This document shows, piece by piece, positions 35,397 to 45,089 of a DNA stretch of 64,000 nucleotides. The stretch is taken from positions 62,001 through 126,000 of the forward strand of contig CBFHSF010000004.1 of the NCBI GenBank assembly GCA_965658445.1. The letters run 5' to 3'. The position numbers and the translations under genes are program-made. The notes under the pieces were generated by a model. The model made no database searches. It was not told the DNA's origin and saw only the letters and a program-made list of their open reading frames with translations. How positions within the stretch are numbered: position 1 is the stretch's first letter; each line of letters starts with the position of its first letter. Origin of the DNA: CBFHSF01 sp965658445. GTDB taxonomy: Bacteria; Bacteroidota; Bacteroidia; Flavobacteriales; Schleiferiaceae.

Positions 35397-35495
35397 TAAC
35401 TGTTAATACTTATGAGTTTCGTATTCGCTGGATTCCATTTGCTAAAAGAAAGTTCATCATAATTAATATTATGTTAAATAGCTGTTTTAAAAAGA

Positions 35496-35517
35496 AAGGG
35501 AGAAATCAATCTCCCTT
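35496..35517 (-). terminator. terminator of TPR gene
   Basis: The stem AAGGGAGA/TCTCCCTT has loop AATCAA. Read on the minus strand it is followed by TCTTTTT, 29 bases after the TPR gene stop. Confidence 0.75.
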
Positions 35518-35545
35518 CCCTTATTATATTATCATGAAAATCAGC

Positions 35546-36874
35546 TTACTCCGCTGACTCCATGCTTTGAAGCTTCTGAATCATTTCCAAAGCTTTTTCA
35601 TTCTCACCTATCGTGCGGTACATTTTAGAAAGTGCCGTAATTACTTCTACAGCTTCTGGCTGAACAGCATATGCCTTTTCCAGCCAGTAAACAGATTGCT
35701 TATCCAATTCCAGTTTTTGAGCTTTCAATTTCTTGTACTTAGATTTTGCATTCAAAGGCAATTCATTCATCTCAGCAACCAAGTCGTTAGACATGTTTGA
35801 GTAAATTACCCCTTTAGAATACAAGGCATCGTAGTAAGAACTGTCAATGGCAATGGCTTTGTCAAAAGATTCCATTGCCTTGTCCAAATCGTTCATGGTG
35901 TTTTGGTAAATCAAACCGATGTTGAAGAAGTACAATTGATTGTCAGGATTCTTTTCCGCAGCAGCTTCTAATGCGCCCAAAGCACCTTCGAAATCTTCTT
36001 TGTCCAAGTACGTTTGAATCTTTGTATTCAAGAGATCCATATTGTCTGGGTACATTGCGATACCTCTGTTGATGGCATCTTCTGCTTTTTCGGGCTGCTC
36101 CAATTGAGTGTACAAAGAGTACAATTGAACGTAAAAACTTGGCAATTGGTCAGGACCTACTACTCCGTCTTTGTACAGACCTTTCTCAATTCCGTTTTCC
36201 ATAGCTGCTTTGCTGGGGAATTGGATGGGATTGTCATTGGCCACAGATACTGCAGTGTATGTAATTCCCTTGTATTTCATAGAAATCAAATCTTCATAAA
36301 TGGCAACTGCCTCAGAAAGGTTTTTACCGTTCAAGGCCATGACTGCTGCATTTGAATAAGTAGCAGTATCTACAACTGCGTTCTCCCCTCTTGCAGGATC
36401 TTGCTTCATCTTGTACACATCCATGAACACGAGGTATGCGTTGTTGTAATCCTCTTTCTCAATGTAGTCAAAAGCGGTGTTTGTGTATTGTGAAATGGCG
36501 TAAGGCAACTGATCATTGGACTCGTCAGTGTAGCGCTGCTTGTGCGTTTGTTCAAACTTCAAGAGGGCCAAGTAGCTTTCTGCTGCGGTTTTGATTCCGT
36601 TGGGAACCATTGCCTTAATGGCCTCGTCATTGCTGTTGTACATACGGCGGTAGATCTCAGCTTTAAAGTAGAGGTATTTACTCATCTGCTTGTCGTCTAC
36701 ATCAGTACCTCCTTTTTCATCGATAATGGCCCCGGCCTCATCAATGTAATTTTTAGCTTCTTCCATACGTCCCTTGTCCATAGCAATCTTGGCACTAGAG
36801 ATTTTAGTACGCTCCTGGCCAAATGCAGTAACACCAATGGCTAGGGCAAAAAATAAAGTGGTTAACTTTTTCAT
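35546..36874 (-). CDS. exported TPR-repeat protein
   Basis: A 442-residue protein with a signal peptide ending near TAFGQ. The mature protein consists of helical TPR-like repeats, for example LYSLYTQLEQPEKAEDAINRG, NPDNQLYFFNIGLIYQNTMN and SYYDALYSKGVIYSNMSND. The repeats start in the first third (YLYFKAEIYRRMY) and continue to the end (TIGENEKALEMIQKLQ). It is probably a periplasmic scaffold for protein contacts; no partner is evident. It has its own terminator and is separated by a gyrA terminator from the next gene. Confidence 0.85.
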   Translation of the reverse strand: MKKLTTLFFALAIGVTAFGQERTKISSAKIAMDKGRMEEAKNYIDEAGAIIDEKGGTDVDDKQMSKYLYFKAEIYRRMYNSNDEAIKAMVPNGIKTAAESYLALLKFEQTHKQRYTDESNDQLPYAISQYTNTAFDYIEKEDYNNAYLVFMDVYKMKQDPARGENAVVDTATYSNAAVMALNGKNLSEAVAIYEDLISMKYKGITYTAVSVANDNPIQFPSKAAMENGIEKGLYKDGVVGPDQLPSFYVQLYSLYTQLEQPEKAEDAINRGIAMYPDNMDLLNTKIQTYLDKEDFEGALGALEAAAEKNPDNQLYFFNIGLIYQNTMNDLDKAMESFDKAIAIDSSYYDALYSKGVIYSNMSNDLVAEMNELPLNAKSKYKKLKAQKLELDKQSVYWLEKAYAVQPEAVEVITALSKMYRTIGENEKALEMIQKLQSMESAE

Positions 36875-36983
36875 TTATTACAATTTAATTATTCAAAAAA
36901 GGGTCCTAATTCACCTATTTTAAAAGCGCTGATTAGACGTTGTTTATCCAATCATTTCCGCAAATATACTTTTAAAAAAAAAA

Positions 36984-37009
36984 ATAGCCATGCAATTTTG
37001 CACGGCTAT
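36984..37009 (-). terminator. gyrA terminator
   Basis: The stem ATAGCC-A-TGCA with TTGCA-C-GGCTAT has one mismatch. On the minus strand it is followed by eleven T. It lies 32 bases after the gyrA stop. Confidence 0.85.
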
Positions 37010-37040
37010 CCAATTTTTACTTATTGAATGGTTTCCAATC

Positions 37041-39590
37041 CTATTCTTCAGTGGTATCGGCACCACCTTCTGCAGCAGCGTCGGGGGCTTCAGAAGCGTT
37101 TTCTGCTCCCTCAACTCCTTCTACACCTTCCAATTCTTCCATATCCTCTTCGTCAGAGGCAGGAACTTTGGCCACAGAGGCAATGGAATCTTTCGCTTTG
37201 AGGTTGATCAATCGAACCCCTTGAGTGGCTCTTCCCATTACGCGAAGATCCTTAACTCCCAAGCGAATCATAACCCCAGAACGGTTGATGATCATCAAAT
37301 CATCGTCATCCGTTACCGATTTGATAGAGATTAGGTTACCGGTCTTATCCGTGATCGACATGGTCTTCACTCCTTTTCCTCCTCTATTGGTAACTCGGTA
37401 ATCATCGAGCTCAGAGCGCTTACCGTATCCGTTTTCAGAAACTACAAGAACGTTTTCTCCTGTTCCTTCTACACAAATCATTCCAACTACTTCATCTTCT
37501 TCAGATGCCAAGGTAATTCCGCGAACTCCCGAAGCATTTCTACCCATAGATCTCACAAGACTTTCGTGGAAACGAATGGCTTTACCTGAGCGAACGGCCA
37601 TGATGATTTCATTGTTCCCGTTGGTGAGTTTCGCTTCCAAAAGCATATCTCCTTCACGAATAGAAATGGCGTTGATACCGTTTTGACGTGGACGGCTGTA
37701 AGCCTCAAGTGAAGTTTTCTTAATCACCCCTTTCTGAGTACACATCACAATGTGGTGATTGTTGATGTAGTCTTCGTCATTGAGGTTCTTAACATTGATA
37801 AAGGCCTTCACCTTGTCTTCCATTGGAATGTTGATCAAGTTCTGAATGGCTCGACCTTTGGATGTTCTCGTTCCTTCTGGAATCTCAAAGACTCGCATCC
37901 AGAAACATCGTCCCCACTCCGTAAAGAACAACATGTATTGGTGATTGGTGGCAACAAAGACGTATTCAATAAAGTCTTCGCCTCTCATAGAAGCTGCTTT
38001 GGCCCCTACTCCTCCTCTATTTTGCTTCTTGTATTCGTTGAGGCTGGTTCTCTTGATGTATCCCGCGTGAGAAATGGTAATTACTACTTCTTCGTTGGGA
38101 ATCATATCTTCAATAGATACCTCACCGCCTGCGTACTCAATTCCTGTTCTTCTTTCGTCTCCGTACTTCTCATCAATTTCAACCAACTCTTCCTTGATAA
38201 TGGACATTCTCATGTCTTTATCGTTTAGAATTTGGTTCAAGTGCTTGATGAGTTCCATCAACTCATTGTATTCAGCTTTGAGTTTATCTCTTTCTAGACC
38301 GGTCAACTTCTGAAGTCTCAAGTCCAAAACGGCTTTGGCTTGAACTTCTGTCAGTTTAAACTGCTCCATCAAACCGTTTTTGGCTTCCTCGGCGTTGGCA
38401 CTTCCTCTAATTAAGGAAATTACCGCATCCAAGTTGTCGATGGCGATGATGAGACCTTCTAATATATGTGCGCGCTTTTCAGCTTGCTTGAGTTCGTACT
38501 TAGTACGTCTCACCACAACCTCATGTCTGTGATCCACAAAGTGGCGAATCAAATCCCTGAGGTTCAGAGTTTCGGGACGACCGTTAACCAACGCAATGTT
38601 GTTTACAGAGAATGAAGTCTGAAGTTGGGTGTACTTGAAGAGTTTGTTCAATACAACATTAGGCACTGAGTCTCTTTTGAGTACGTAAACCACGCGAAGT
38701 CCATTTCTGTCAGATTCGTCTCGAATGTCAGAGATCCCTTCAATTTTCTTGTCGTTTACCAACTCCGCCGTCTTCTTAATCATTTCGGCTTTGTTGACCT
38801 GGTAGGGAATCTCCGTTACTACGATACACTCTCTACCGTTGACTTCTTCAAATTCCGCACGGCCTCTCATGACAATGCGACCACGACCGGTATGGAAGGC
38901 ATCCTTTACCCCTTCGTATCCATAAATCACACCTCCTGTTGGGAAATCAGGAGCCTTGATGTGTTCCATCAAACCATCTACAGTGATCTCATTGTCATCA
39001 ATGTACGCATTGATGGCGTGAATGGATTCTGAAAGGTTGTGAGGTGGCATGTTGGTAGCCATACCTACTGCGATACCAGCCGCTCCGTTTACAAGGAGGT
39101 TGGGAATTCGCGTGGGCAATACCGTGGGCTCACTGAGGGAGTCGTCAAAGTTCAGCTGAAAGTCAACGGTCTCCTTGTCGAGGTCCGTAAGCATTTCTTC
39201 TGCAATCTTCTTGAGTCTTACCTCAGTGTATCGCATAGCTGCCGGACTGTCACCATCAATGGATCCAAAGTTACCTTGGCCATCTACGAGGGTGTATCTC
39301 AACGACCAAGGTTGAGCCATCCTCACCATGGTATCGTATACAGAAGAGTCACCGTGAGGGTGAAACTTACCGAGTACTTCCCCAACAATTCTCGCAGACT
39401 TTTTATAAGCCTTATTTGAGTAAACGCCCAATTCGGACATACCGTAAAGGACGCGCCTGTGCACAGGTTTTAAACCATCGCGCACATCGGGGAGCGCTCT
39501 GGATACAATCACCGACATAGAATAGTCGATATAGGAGGACTTCATTTCCTCCTCAATGTTTATTGGAATAATTCTCTCTCCTTCAGCCAT
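37041..39590 (-). CDS. gyrA: DNA gyrase subunit A
   Basis: The catalytic subunit that cuts and passes DNA during supercoiling. The start MAEGERIIPINIEEEMKSSY is typical; a longer frame with a 24-residue hydrophobic leader is rejected. The quinolone-resistance region reads HPHGDSSVYDTMVRMAQPW, with the usual Ser and Asp, so no classic resistance change is seen. The catalytic Tyr lies in AAMRYTEVR. The C-terminal beta-pinwheel carries a variant GyrA box (QNRGGVG) and ends in an acidic tail (EEDMEELEGVEGVEG). Length is 849 residues. It diverges from clpC. Confidence 0.97.
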   Translation of the reverse strand: MAEGERIIPINIEEEMKSSYIDYSMSVIVSRALPDVRDGLKPVHRRVLYGMSELGVYSNKAYKKSARIVGEVLGKFHPHGDSSVYDTMVRMAQPWSLRYTLVDGQGNFGSIDGDSPAAMRYTEVRLKKIAEEMLTDLDKETVDFQLNFDDSLSEPTVLPTRIPNLLVNGAAGIAVGMATNMPPHNLSESIHAINAYIDDNEITVDGLMEHIKAPDFPTGGVIYGYEGVKDAFHTGRGRIVMRGRAEFEEVNGRECIVVTEIPYQVNKAEMIKKTAELVNDKKIEGISDIRDESDRNGLRVVYVLKRDSVPNVVLNKLFKYTQLQTSFSVNNIALVNGRPETLNLRDLIRHFVDHRHEVVVRRTKYELKQAEKRAHILEGLIIAIDNLDAVISLIRGSANAEEAKNGLMEQFKLTEVQAKAVLDLRLQKLTGLERDKLKAEYNELMELIKHLNQILNDKDMRMSIIKEELVEIDEKYGDERRTGIEYAGGEVSIEDMIPNEEVVITISHAGYIKRTSLNEYKKQNRGGVGAKAASMRGEDFIEYVFVATNHQYMLFFTEWGRCFWMRVFEIPEGTRTSKGRAIQNLINIPMEDKVKAFINVKNLNDEDYINNHHIVMCTQKGVIKKTSLEAYSRPRQNGINAISIREGDMLLEAKLTNGNNEIIMAVRSGKAIRFHESLVRSMGRNASGVRGITLASEEDEVVGMICVEGTGENVLVVSENGYGKRSELDDYRVTNRGGKGVKTMSITDKTGNLISIKSVTDDDDLMIINRSGVMIRLGVKDLRVMGRATQGVRLINLKAKDSIASVAKVPASDEEDMEELEGVEGVEGAENASEAPDAAAEGGADTTEE

Positions 39591-39881
39591 AATGTCAGTG
39601 CTGGTTAGAATTTGTGTAAAAACCAAAAATACTATTATTATTGACCTAGAAAACGCTTGCAAGCTTTTAAAAGACGGGTTTTTTACACAGATTTATGTTA
39701 ATAATTAAGTCGGCGATTCATTTTCTTTTCACAGGCTAGAAACCTAACTTTGATAGGGAAACATCTTTGGCACATTCTTCGTTATACTTATATCTCAAAA
39801 AAGTTCCAGAGAAGACTCTATTTCTCCAAATGATAATCCGGTTTAAACCACCCCGGTTAAAACCAACTTTATACCAAAGCT
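39591..39881. other. gyrA-clpC divergent intergenic region
   Basis: A 291-base region with the -7 element of the clpC promoter at 39745-39752. On the minus strand there is no equally clear TAnnTTTG for gyrA. Near the clpC start, CCGGTTTAAACC and CCGGTTAAAACC form a short direct repeat (about 39838-39862). Confidence 0.6.
39745..39752 (+). promoter_or_regulatory. clpC promoter -7 element
   Basis: TAACTTTG matches TAnnTTTG. Transcription from here would give a ~120-base 5' leader before clpC. The -33 element is not clear. Confidence 0.5.
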
Positions 39882-42476
39882 ATGGACGAAAATTTTTCAC
39901 CCCGTGTGCGTGACGTTATTAGTTTCAGCAAGGAAGAAGCGCTGAGACTGGGTCATGACTACATAGGTACCGAGCACTTAATGCTTGGATTGATTCGCGA
40001 AGGCGAAGGCAGTGCAATTCAGATCCTAACCCAATTAGGGGTTGAGTTGCCCACTTTCCGTCAGAAGGTAGAATCCATCAGTGTTCCCAATACCAACAGA
40101 CAAGTATCTTCAAAGAAAAACCTGCCTTTGACACGTCAGGCAGAAAAGGCTCTAAAGACCACTTTCCTTGAAGCAAAGCTCTTCCAAAGTGACGTCATCA
40201 GGACTCCGCATTTGTTGTTGTGTATTCTTCGCAATGACGATGATCCAATCACTCGATTGCTGAAACAAAGGGGAGTTGATTACGATTCTGTAAAGACTGA
40301 ATTTATGGCCAATCACTCGGACAACACTTCCATTCAACCCAAGTCGGACCTCCCCTTCTCTGATGATGAAGACGAAGGTTTTGAAAAGGGAAAAGGCGGA
40401 GGCAACTTTGGCGGAAGCTCAAGTTCCTCTTCCGGTGCGCGCTCAGGAAAGTCTTCTGAAAAGTCCAAGACTCCCGTCCTAGACAACTTTGGTCGTGACT
40501 TGACCCTTCTCGCCGAAGAAAACAAGCTAGACCCTGTGGTAGGACGTGAAAAGGAAATCGAAAGGGTTTCTCAAATTCTATCGAGAAGAAAGAAAAACAA
40601 TCCCCTACTCATCGGTGAACCCGGTGTAGGTAAATCTGCCATTGCAGAGGGTTTGGCGTTGAGAATTGTGAAAAAGCAAGTGAGTCGCGTACTCTTTGGT
40701 AAGCGCGTAGTAACTCTTGATCTTGCGTCGCTTGTGGCCGGTACTAAGTACAGAGGCCAGTTTGAAGAGCGTATGAAAGCGCTTATGAATGAACTCGAAA
40801 AGAACGATGACATCATCTTATTTATCGATGAGCTTCACACCATTGTAGGTGCTGGTGGAGCCACGGGATCTTTGGATGCCTCCAACATGTTTAAACCCGC
40901 CTTGGCGCGAGGAGAAATCCAATGTATTGGTGCCACAACCCTCGATGAATACAGACAGTACATAGAAAAAGACGGTGCGCTAGAAAGACGCTTCCAGAAG
41001 GTAATGGTTGAACCCACTACCATTGATGAAACGGTTCAAATCCTGAACAACATCAAGGAGCGTTACGAAGAGCACCACAACGTAAATTACACTCCAGAGG
41101 CCATAGAAGCCTGTGTAAACCTTACGCAACGCTACGTAGCGGACAGACACCTTCCAGACAAAGCCATTGACGCCTTAGACGAAGCGGGATCTAGAGTGCA
41201 CATCACTTCCATTCACGTTCCAGAGCATGTTCTAGAACTCGAAAAGAAATTGGAAGCCATTCGCGAGCAAAAGCTTTCTGTTGTTAAGAAACAACGTTAC
41301 GAAGAAGCTGCTAGACTCCGAGATGATGAGAAGCACCTTGAAAACGACTTGGAGGCCGCTCAAAAATCCTGGGAAGAGGAAGTGAAGAAAAACCGCGAAA
41401 CGGTTACTGAAGAAGACGTAGCCGAAGTGGTGGCAATGATTACTGGGATTCCAGTGCAAAGGGTTGCTCAGCAAGAGAGCTCTCGTTTAACGGCCATGAG
41501 TGACGACCTCAAGAGTCGCGTAGTTGGCCAAGACGAGGCCGTTGCCAAAGTGGTTAAGGCCATTCAGAGAAACCGCGCCGGTCTAAAAGACCCTAACAAA
41601 CCCATTGGCTCCTTTATTTTTTTAGGACCTACGGGAGTTGGTAAAACGCAATTGGCCAAGGAATTGTCCAAGTCACTGTTTGACACAGAAGACAGCTTGA
41701 TCCGAATTGACATGTCTGAGTACATGGAGAAATTTGCCGTTTCTCGCTTGGTAGGAGCACCTCCGGGGTACGTTGGATACGAAGAAGGTGGTCAGCTTAC
41801 AGAAAAAGTAAGACGCAAGCCCTATTCAGTGGTTCTCTTGGACGAAATTGAAAAGGCTCACCCCGATGTGTTCAACTTGCTGTTGCAAGCGCTGGACGAC
41901 GGTCATATGACGGACTCACTGGGTCGCAAAGTCGACTTTAAGAATACAATTGTGATCATGACGTCCAACATTGGATCGCGTCAAATCAAGGACTTTGGTC
42001 AAGGCGTTGGGTTTGGAACCAAATCAAGAGAAGAAGGTGCAGACGACCACACCAAGAGCATTATTGAAAATGCTCTCAAAAAAGCATTCGCACCAGAATT
42101 TTTGAATCGCGTAGACGATGTAGTACTCTTCAATACGTTGAGCCGTGAAAACATTCACGAAATCATTGATATTGAATTGGCCAAGCTCATCTCTAGAGTT
42201 CACGGATTGGGATACACTCTTTCACTTACTGAAGCGGCTAAGGATTACATCGCAGACAAAGGGTTTGACCAGCAATTTGGTGCTCGTCCCCTAGCCCGTG
42301 CCATTCAGAAATACGTTGAAGATCCCTTGGCTGAAGAAATCATCAAAGAGTCTATCAAAGAAGGTGATGAAATCCACATTGATTACGACGAGAAATCTTC
42401 GGAAGGAATACAAATCAACATTGGAAAAAAGAAGAAGAAGAAGAAAGCCTCTAAGGAGGAAGAATCTTCTAAGTAG
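39882..42476 (+). CDS. clpC: Clp protease ATPase subunit ClpC
   Basis: An 864-residue unfoldase that feeds proteins to ClpP. The double Clp N-domain spans residues 1-145. The first AAA+ module has Walker A GEPGVGKS at 245-252. The middle domain includes a UVR-like stretch (VVKKQRYEEAARLRDDE) typical of ClpC. The second AAA+ module has GPTGVGKT near 585. Unusual features are a Gly/Ser-rich linker (GNFGGSSSSSSGARSGK, ~174-190) between N-domain and first AAA+, and a very Lys-rich C-terminal tail. No ClpP gene is adjacent. It has its own promoter and terminator. Confidence 0.96.
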   Translation: MDENFSPRVRDVISFSKEEALRLGHDYIGTEHLMLGLIREGEGSAIQILTQLGVELPTFRQKVESISVPNTNRQVSSKKNLPLTRQAEKALKTTFLEAKLFQSDVIRTPHLLLCILRNDDDPITRLLKQRGVDYDSVKTEFMANHSDNTSIQPKSDLPFSDDEDEGFEKGKGGGNFGGSSSSSSGARSGKSSEKSKTPVLDNFGRDLTLLAEENKLDPVVGREKEIERVSQILSRRKKNNPLLIGEPGVGKSAIAEGLALRIVKKQVSRVLFGKRVVTLDLASLVAGTKYRGQFEERMKALMNELEKNDDIILFIDELHTIVGAGGATGSLDASNMFKPALARGEIQCIGATTLDEYRQYIEKDGALERRFQKVMVEPTTIDETVQILNNIKERYEEHHNVNYTPEAIEACVNLTQRYVADRHLPDKAIDALDEAGSRVHITSIHVPEHVLELEKKLEAIREQKLSVVKKQRYEEAARLRDDEKHLENDLEAAQKSWEEEVKKNRETVTEEDVAEVVAMITGIPVQRVAQQESSRLTAMSDDLKSRVVGQDEAVAKVVKAIQRNRAGLKDPNKPIGSFIFLGPTGVGKTQLAKELSKSLFDTEDSLIRIDMSEYMEKFAVSRLVGAPPGYVGYEEGGQLTEKVRRKPYSVVLLDEIEKAHPDVFNLLLQALDDGHMTDSLGRKVDFKNTIVIMTSNIGSRQIKDFGQGVGFGTKSREEGADDHTKSIIENALKKAFAPEFLNRVDDVVLFNTLSRENIHEIIDIELAKLISRVHGLGYTLSLTEAAKDYIADKGFDQQFGARPLARAIQKYVEDPLAEEIIKESIKEGDEIHIDYDEKSSEGIQINIGKKKKKKKASKEEESSK

Positions 42477-42507
42477 CATAAGAAGTATTGAATAAATACT
42501 GTGCAAC

Positions 42508-42533
42508 AAAAGGGGCTTCGGCCCCTTTTTTTT
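42508..42533 (+). terminator. clpC terminator
   Basis: A compact stem AAAAGGGGC/GCCCCTTTT with a TTCG tetraloop and an extended T run, 32 bases after the clpC stop. Confidence 0.9.
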
Positions 42534-42544
42534 GTGGCTTTAAT

Positions 42545-43870
42545 CTATCCACCGTGGATTTCAATTTTTTCTGAGTATTGAAGGGAATCCAACAGCTGCT
42601 GAGCCTTCCATTGATTGGTTGGAGAACTGTCTCTGACTACCCAATCAATGCTCTCGTCTTCAATATCTTCAATTACCTTTTGCGGCTTTAGGTAACCGGC
42701 TCCAAAGAACAATTCATCGTAATACACCACAAAGGCCTTTTCTGCAGCGGTTCTCCCGGGCAATGTAACGTAGAATTGGCTCTTGTTCCTTGATTCTTCC
42801 ACAAAGCGAACCACGTTTTGGTTGTGATTTTCATATTCATAGGTCCCTCCTATTCCGCAGAGTTCTGGATTGAGTTGATATTGCTCTCGTATAGAATACA
42901 AATCCTGAACAGCACTGGGATGAGAGTAATAACTTCTCAGGGCACTGGTTAAGGCATGGGTTTTATTGATGGCCAGACGCTCATTGCCTTTGCCGTCTTG
43001 ATACCTGAACAAACCATAGGTTCTCTTAGGTACTTTTTGCGCTTTGTTGTAGGCGGGCCAATACTTTCTAATTTCTTGATCTTCTAACAGATACGCCATC
43101 CATTCGGAACCGGTTTCTACGTAGTGTAAATGGGTGATTTCTCTGAGTAATTCTTGTGTTTTGGCCGCTTCTAAATTCGTGGTAAAATGGGTTTTTAGCC
43201 TGGATTGAATGTTTTTGGCCTTGCCTATGTAAAGGTTCTTACCTCCTTTTCCCTTCATGTAATACACACCAGCAGTTTTGGGAATGGAATCAAACTGATC
43301 GGAAGTTATTTGCTGAGGAAGGAAATTGTAATTGTTTTTGAGCTTTACGGTTTTCTTCCAATGCTCCTCAGTGTCTAAGGGCAACACACTTTGTAAAACT
43401 CCCTTGGCGGCAATGGCATCCGATAGGGCCCGGTGAGGATTTTCATTTTCCAATCCAAAATGAGACACCAAGTTCTTGAGCGAGTAGCTGCGTAAGCCAG
43501 GGACGATTTTTCTCGTATATCGCACAGTACACAGCTTTCTTGGATTCCAGCTGGAATAGCCGGTTTCTGTCAGTTGCCTCTTGAGGAAGGAATAGTCGAA
43601 TTGCACGTTGTGCGCCACAAAAATGCACCCCGAAATCAAATCGTAAACTTTACCCGCTACTTCTTCAAAAAGAGGCGCCTCCTCTACCATCTCAGGCGTA
43701 ATGCCTGTCAAGTGCTGTATGGATTTTGGAATGGGTCTTTGCGGGTTGACCAAGGTGTGATAGCGCTCTATTTCTACCTCTCCATCAAAGATCACAATTC
43801 CTATTTCTGTAATCCTGTGCAGAGAAGCATTTCCTCCCGTCGTCTCCAAATCCACCACCGCAAAATTCAT
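42545..43870 (-). CDS. DnaQ-like exonuclease fused to GIY-YIG nuclease
   Basis: A 441-residue protein joining two nucleases. The N-terminal DEDD 3'-5' exonuclease domain (about 1-165) has DLETTG, a mid HNVQFDYSFL and HRALSDA. A GIY-YIG endonuclease domain follows at about 195-275 (GVYYMKGKGGKNLYIGKAKN), resembling the UvrC N-terminal / Cho nuclease. The ~150-residue C-terminal tail is unrecognised. A role in nucleotide-excision-like repair or mismatch processing is plausible. The gene stands alone between clpC and the PDZ gene. Confidence 0.9.
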   Translation of the reverse strand: MNFAVVDLETTGGNASLHRITEIGIVIFDGEVEIERYHTLVNPQRPIPKSIQHLTGITPEMVEEAPLFEEVAGKVYDLISGCIFVAHNVQFDYSFLKRQLTETGYSSWNPRKLCTVRYTRKIVPGLRSYSLKNLVSHFGLENENPHRALSDAIAAKGVLQSVLPLDTEEHWKKTVKLKNNYNFLPQQITSDQFDSIPKTAGVYYMKGKGGKNLYIGKAKNIQSRLKTHFTTNLEAAKTQELLREITHLHYVETGSEWMAYLLEDQEIRKYWPAYNKAQKVPKRTYGLFRYQDGKGNERLAINKTHALTSALRSYYSHPSAVQDLYSIREQYQLNPELCGIGGTYEYENHNQNVVRFVEESRNKSQFYVTLPGRTAAEKAFVVYYDELFFGAGYLKPQKVIEDIEDESIDWVVRDSSPTNQWKAQQLLDSLQYSEKIEIHGG

Positions 43871-43891
43871 ATCGTAAAAATAGTAAAGAAT

Positions 43892-43924
43892 AAAAAAGGC
43901 CGTGCATTTCGCACAGCCCTTTTC
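43892..43924 (-). terminator. terminator of PDZ/T9SS gene
   Basis: A hairpin AAAAAGGC-CGTGC / GCACAGCCCTTTT with a small bulge; on the minus strand it ends in six T. It lies 22 bases after the stop. Confidence 0.75.
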
Positions 43925-43946
43925 AGTGTAATCCGTATCGTATAAT

Positions 43947-44951
43947 CTATTTTACCGTAAACTTCTGAGTAGAAAGTTTCTCTCCAACGGTTAGGGTGGC
44001 AAAGTAAACTCCGGGAACTACATCCTTGAGCACAAAGGTCTCTGCAACCTCTTCTCCTTTTGCCAAAGTCATTTTTTCCAATCTCTTGCCAGACGCATTG
44101 AAAATGGAGAGTTCCCCTTCGGATTCTAAGCCATGAGCCATACACAAGAAGTTGTCACCATTGAGTTCTGAAATTTCAAAACCGCCTTTCTCAGACGATG
44201 AATAGTCATCTCCCAAAATACCTTGTAGGACCTTCTCATCTCTTTGGGTGTATGAATTTTCTTCAAAGAAGAAGGAATTACCACCCACTGCCATGGCAGA
44301 AGGCATTCCCATGTGGTTGTCAATAATGATTTCCTTTCTCATTTGAGCGTGCCCTTCTTTGAGCTTTCCTTGGAAAGTCTTGGTTTTTCCGTCTCTGAGA
44401 ACTTCTACCACGATTTCTTTCTCCAAGCCATTTTCCGAAATGGCATCTACGATATCTTGAGAGGATTTGATCTTTTGACCGTTGATAGCGGTGATTTCAT
44501 CCCCCTCTAACAAGCCCATCACCTCTGCAGCACTTTCTGGCACCACACTGGCAATGACTACCGGAGAAGCTTTGCCGTTGGATAGTGTACGATCAAACGT
44601 AATGCCGAGCATGGGCTTCTTCTCTCCCATCTCTACCCATTCCATGTTGGCAGGATATCCCGCCATAACAAAGACGTCCTCATCCATGACGCCATGGTGA
44701 TTACCCGATTTAATTACCTCGATGGTTTCAACTTGATCGGGAGCGATTCCTGCTTCGAGAAGTACCTTTTCCAATTCATCCGAATTTCCATCGGACTGAA
44801 TCTCGGTAACCTCACCGTTCTTAATGATTTTGATTTTTACTTCTTTCTCTACTTTTTTTTCCACTTTCTTCTCTTCGATTTGGCCTAGAGCAGTAATAGA
44901 AAGCAGACTTAGGGCCGCAACGGGCACCCATTGAAACGCAATATTCTTCAT
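43947..44951 (-). CDS. exported PDZ protein with type IX secretion C-terminal domain
   Basis: A 334-residue protein with a signal peptide ending near ALGQ. A charged N-terminal region has repeated EEKKVEKKVEKEVKIKI. One PDZ domain lies at about 112-205 (KPMLGITFDR then GLLEGDEITAINGQKIKSSQDIV). The last ~70 residues look like a type A T9SS sorting domain: LSIFNASGKRLEKMTLAKG, then VPGVYFATLTVGEKLSTQKFTVK. No protease domain is present, so it is probably a surface-attached adaptor or chaperone-like PDZ protein exported by T9SS. Confidence 0.82.
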   Translation of the reverse strand: MKNIAFQWVPVAALSLLSITALGQIEEKKVEKKVEKEVKIKIIKNGEVTEIQSDGNSDELEKVLLEAGIAPDQVETIEVIKSGNHHGVMDEDVFVMAGYPANMEWVEMGEKKPMLGITFDRTLSNGKASPVVIASVVPESAAEVMGLLEGDEITAINGQKIKSSQDIVDAISENGLEKEIVVEVLRDGKTKTFQGKLKEGHAQMRKEIIIDNHMGMPSAMAVGGNSFFFEENSYTQRDEKVLQGILGDDYSSSEKGGFEISELNGDNFLCMAHGLESEGELSIFNASGKRLEKMTLAKGEEVAETFVLKDVVPGVYFATLTVGEKLSTQKFTVK

Positions 44952-45089
44952 AGTAAAATGGTTTTTGTTGCAGCAGAACTCAGTCGAGAACTCTACGAAT
45001 GTAATTTTTTGATAGGTTGCGCTCTGTTTATGTTTTGTTAAAATTTATTGTAGACCTTTACGCTAGAATCGAATTCATACTTTAGAACC

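Noticed and set aside
38034..38313. Plus-strand frames within gyrA
   Set aside because: Shadows of gyrA with no start signal or family motif.
39591..39662. Hydrophobic 24-residue leader on gyrA
   Set aside because: GyrA is cytoplasmic and the family begins at MAEGERII; the leader is intergenic sequence read through.
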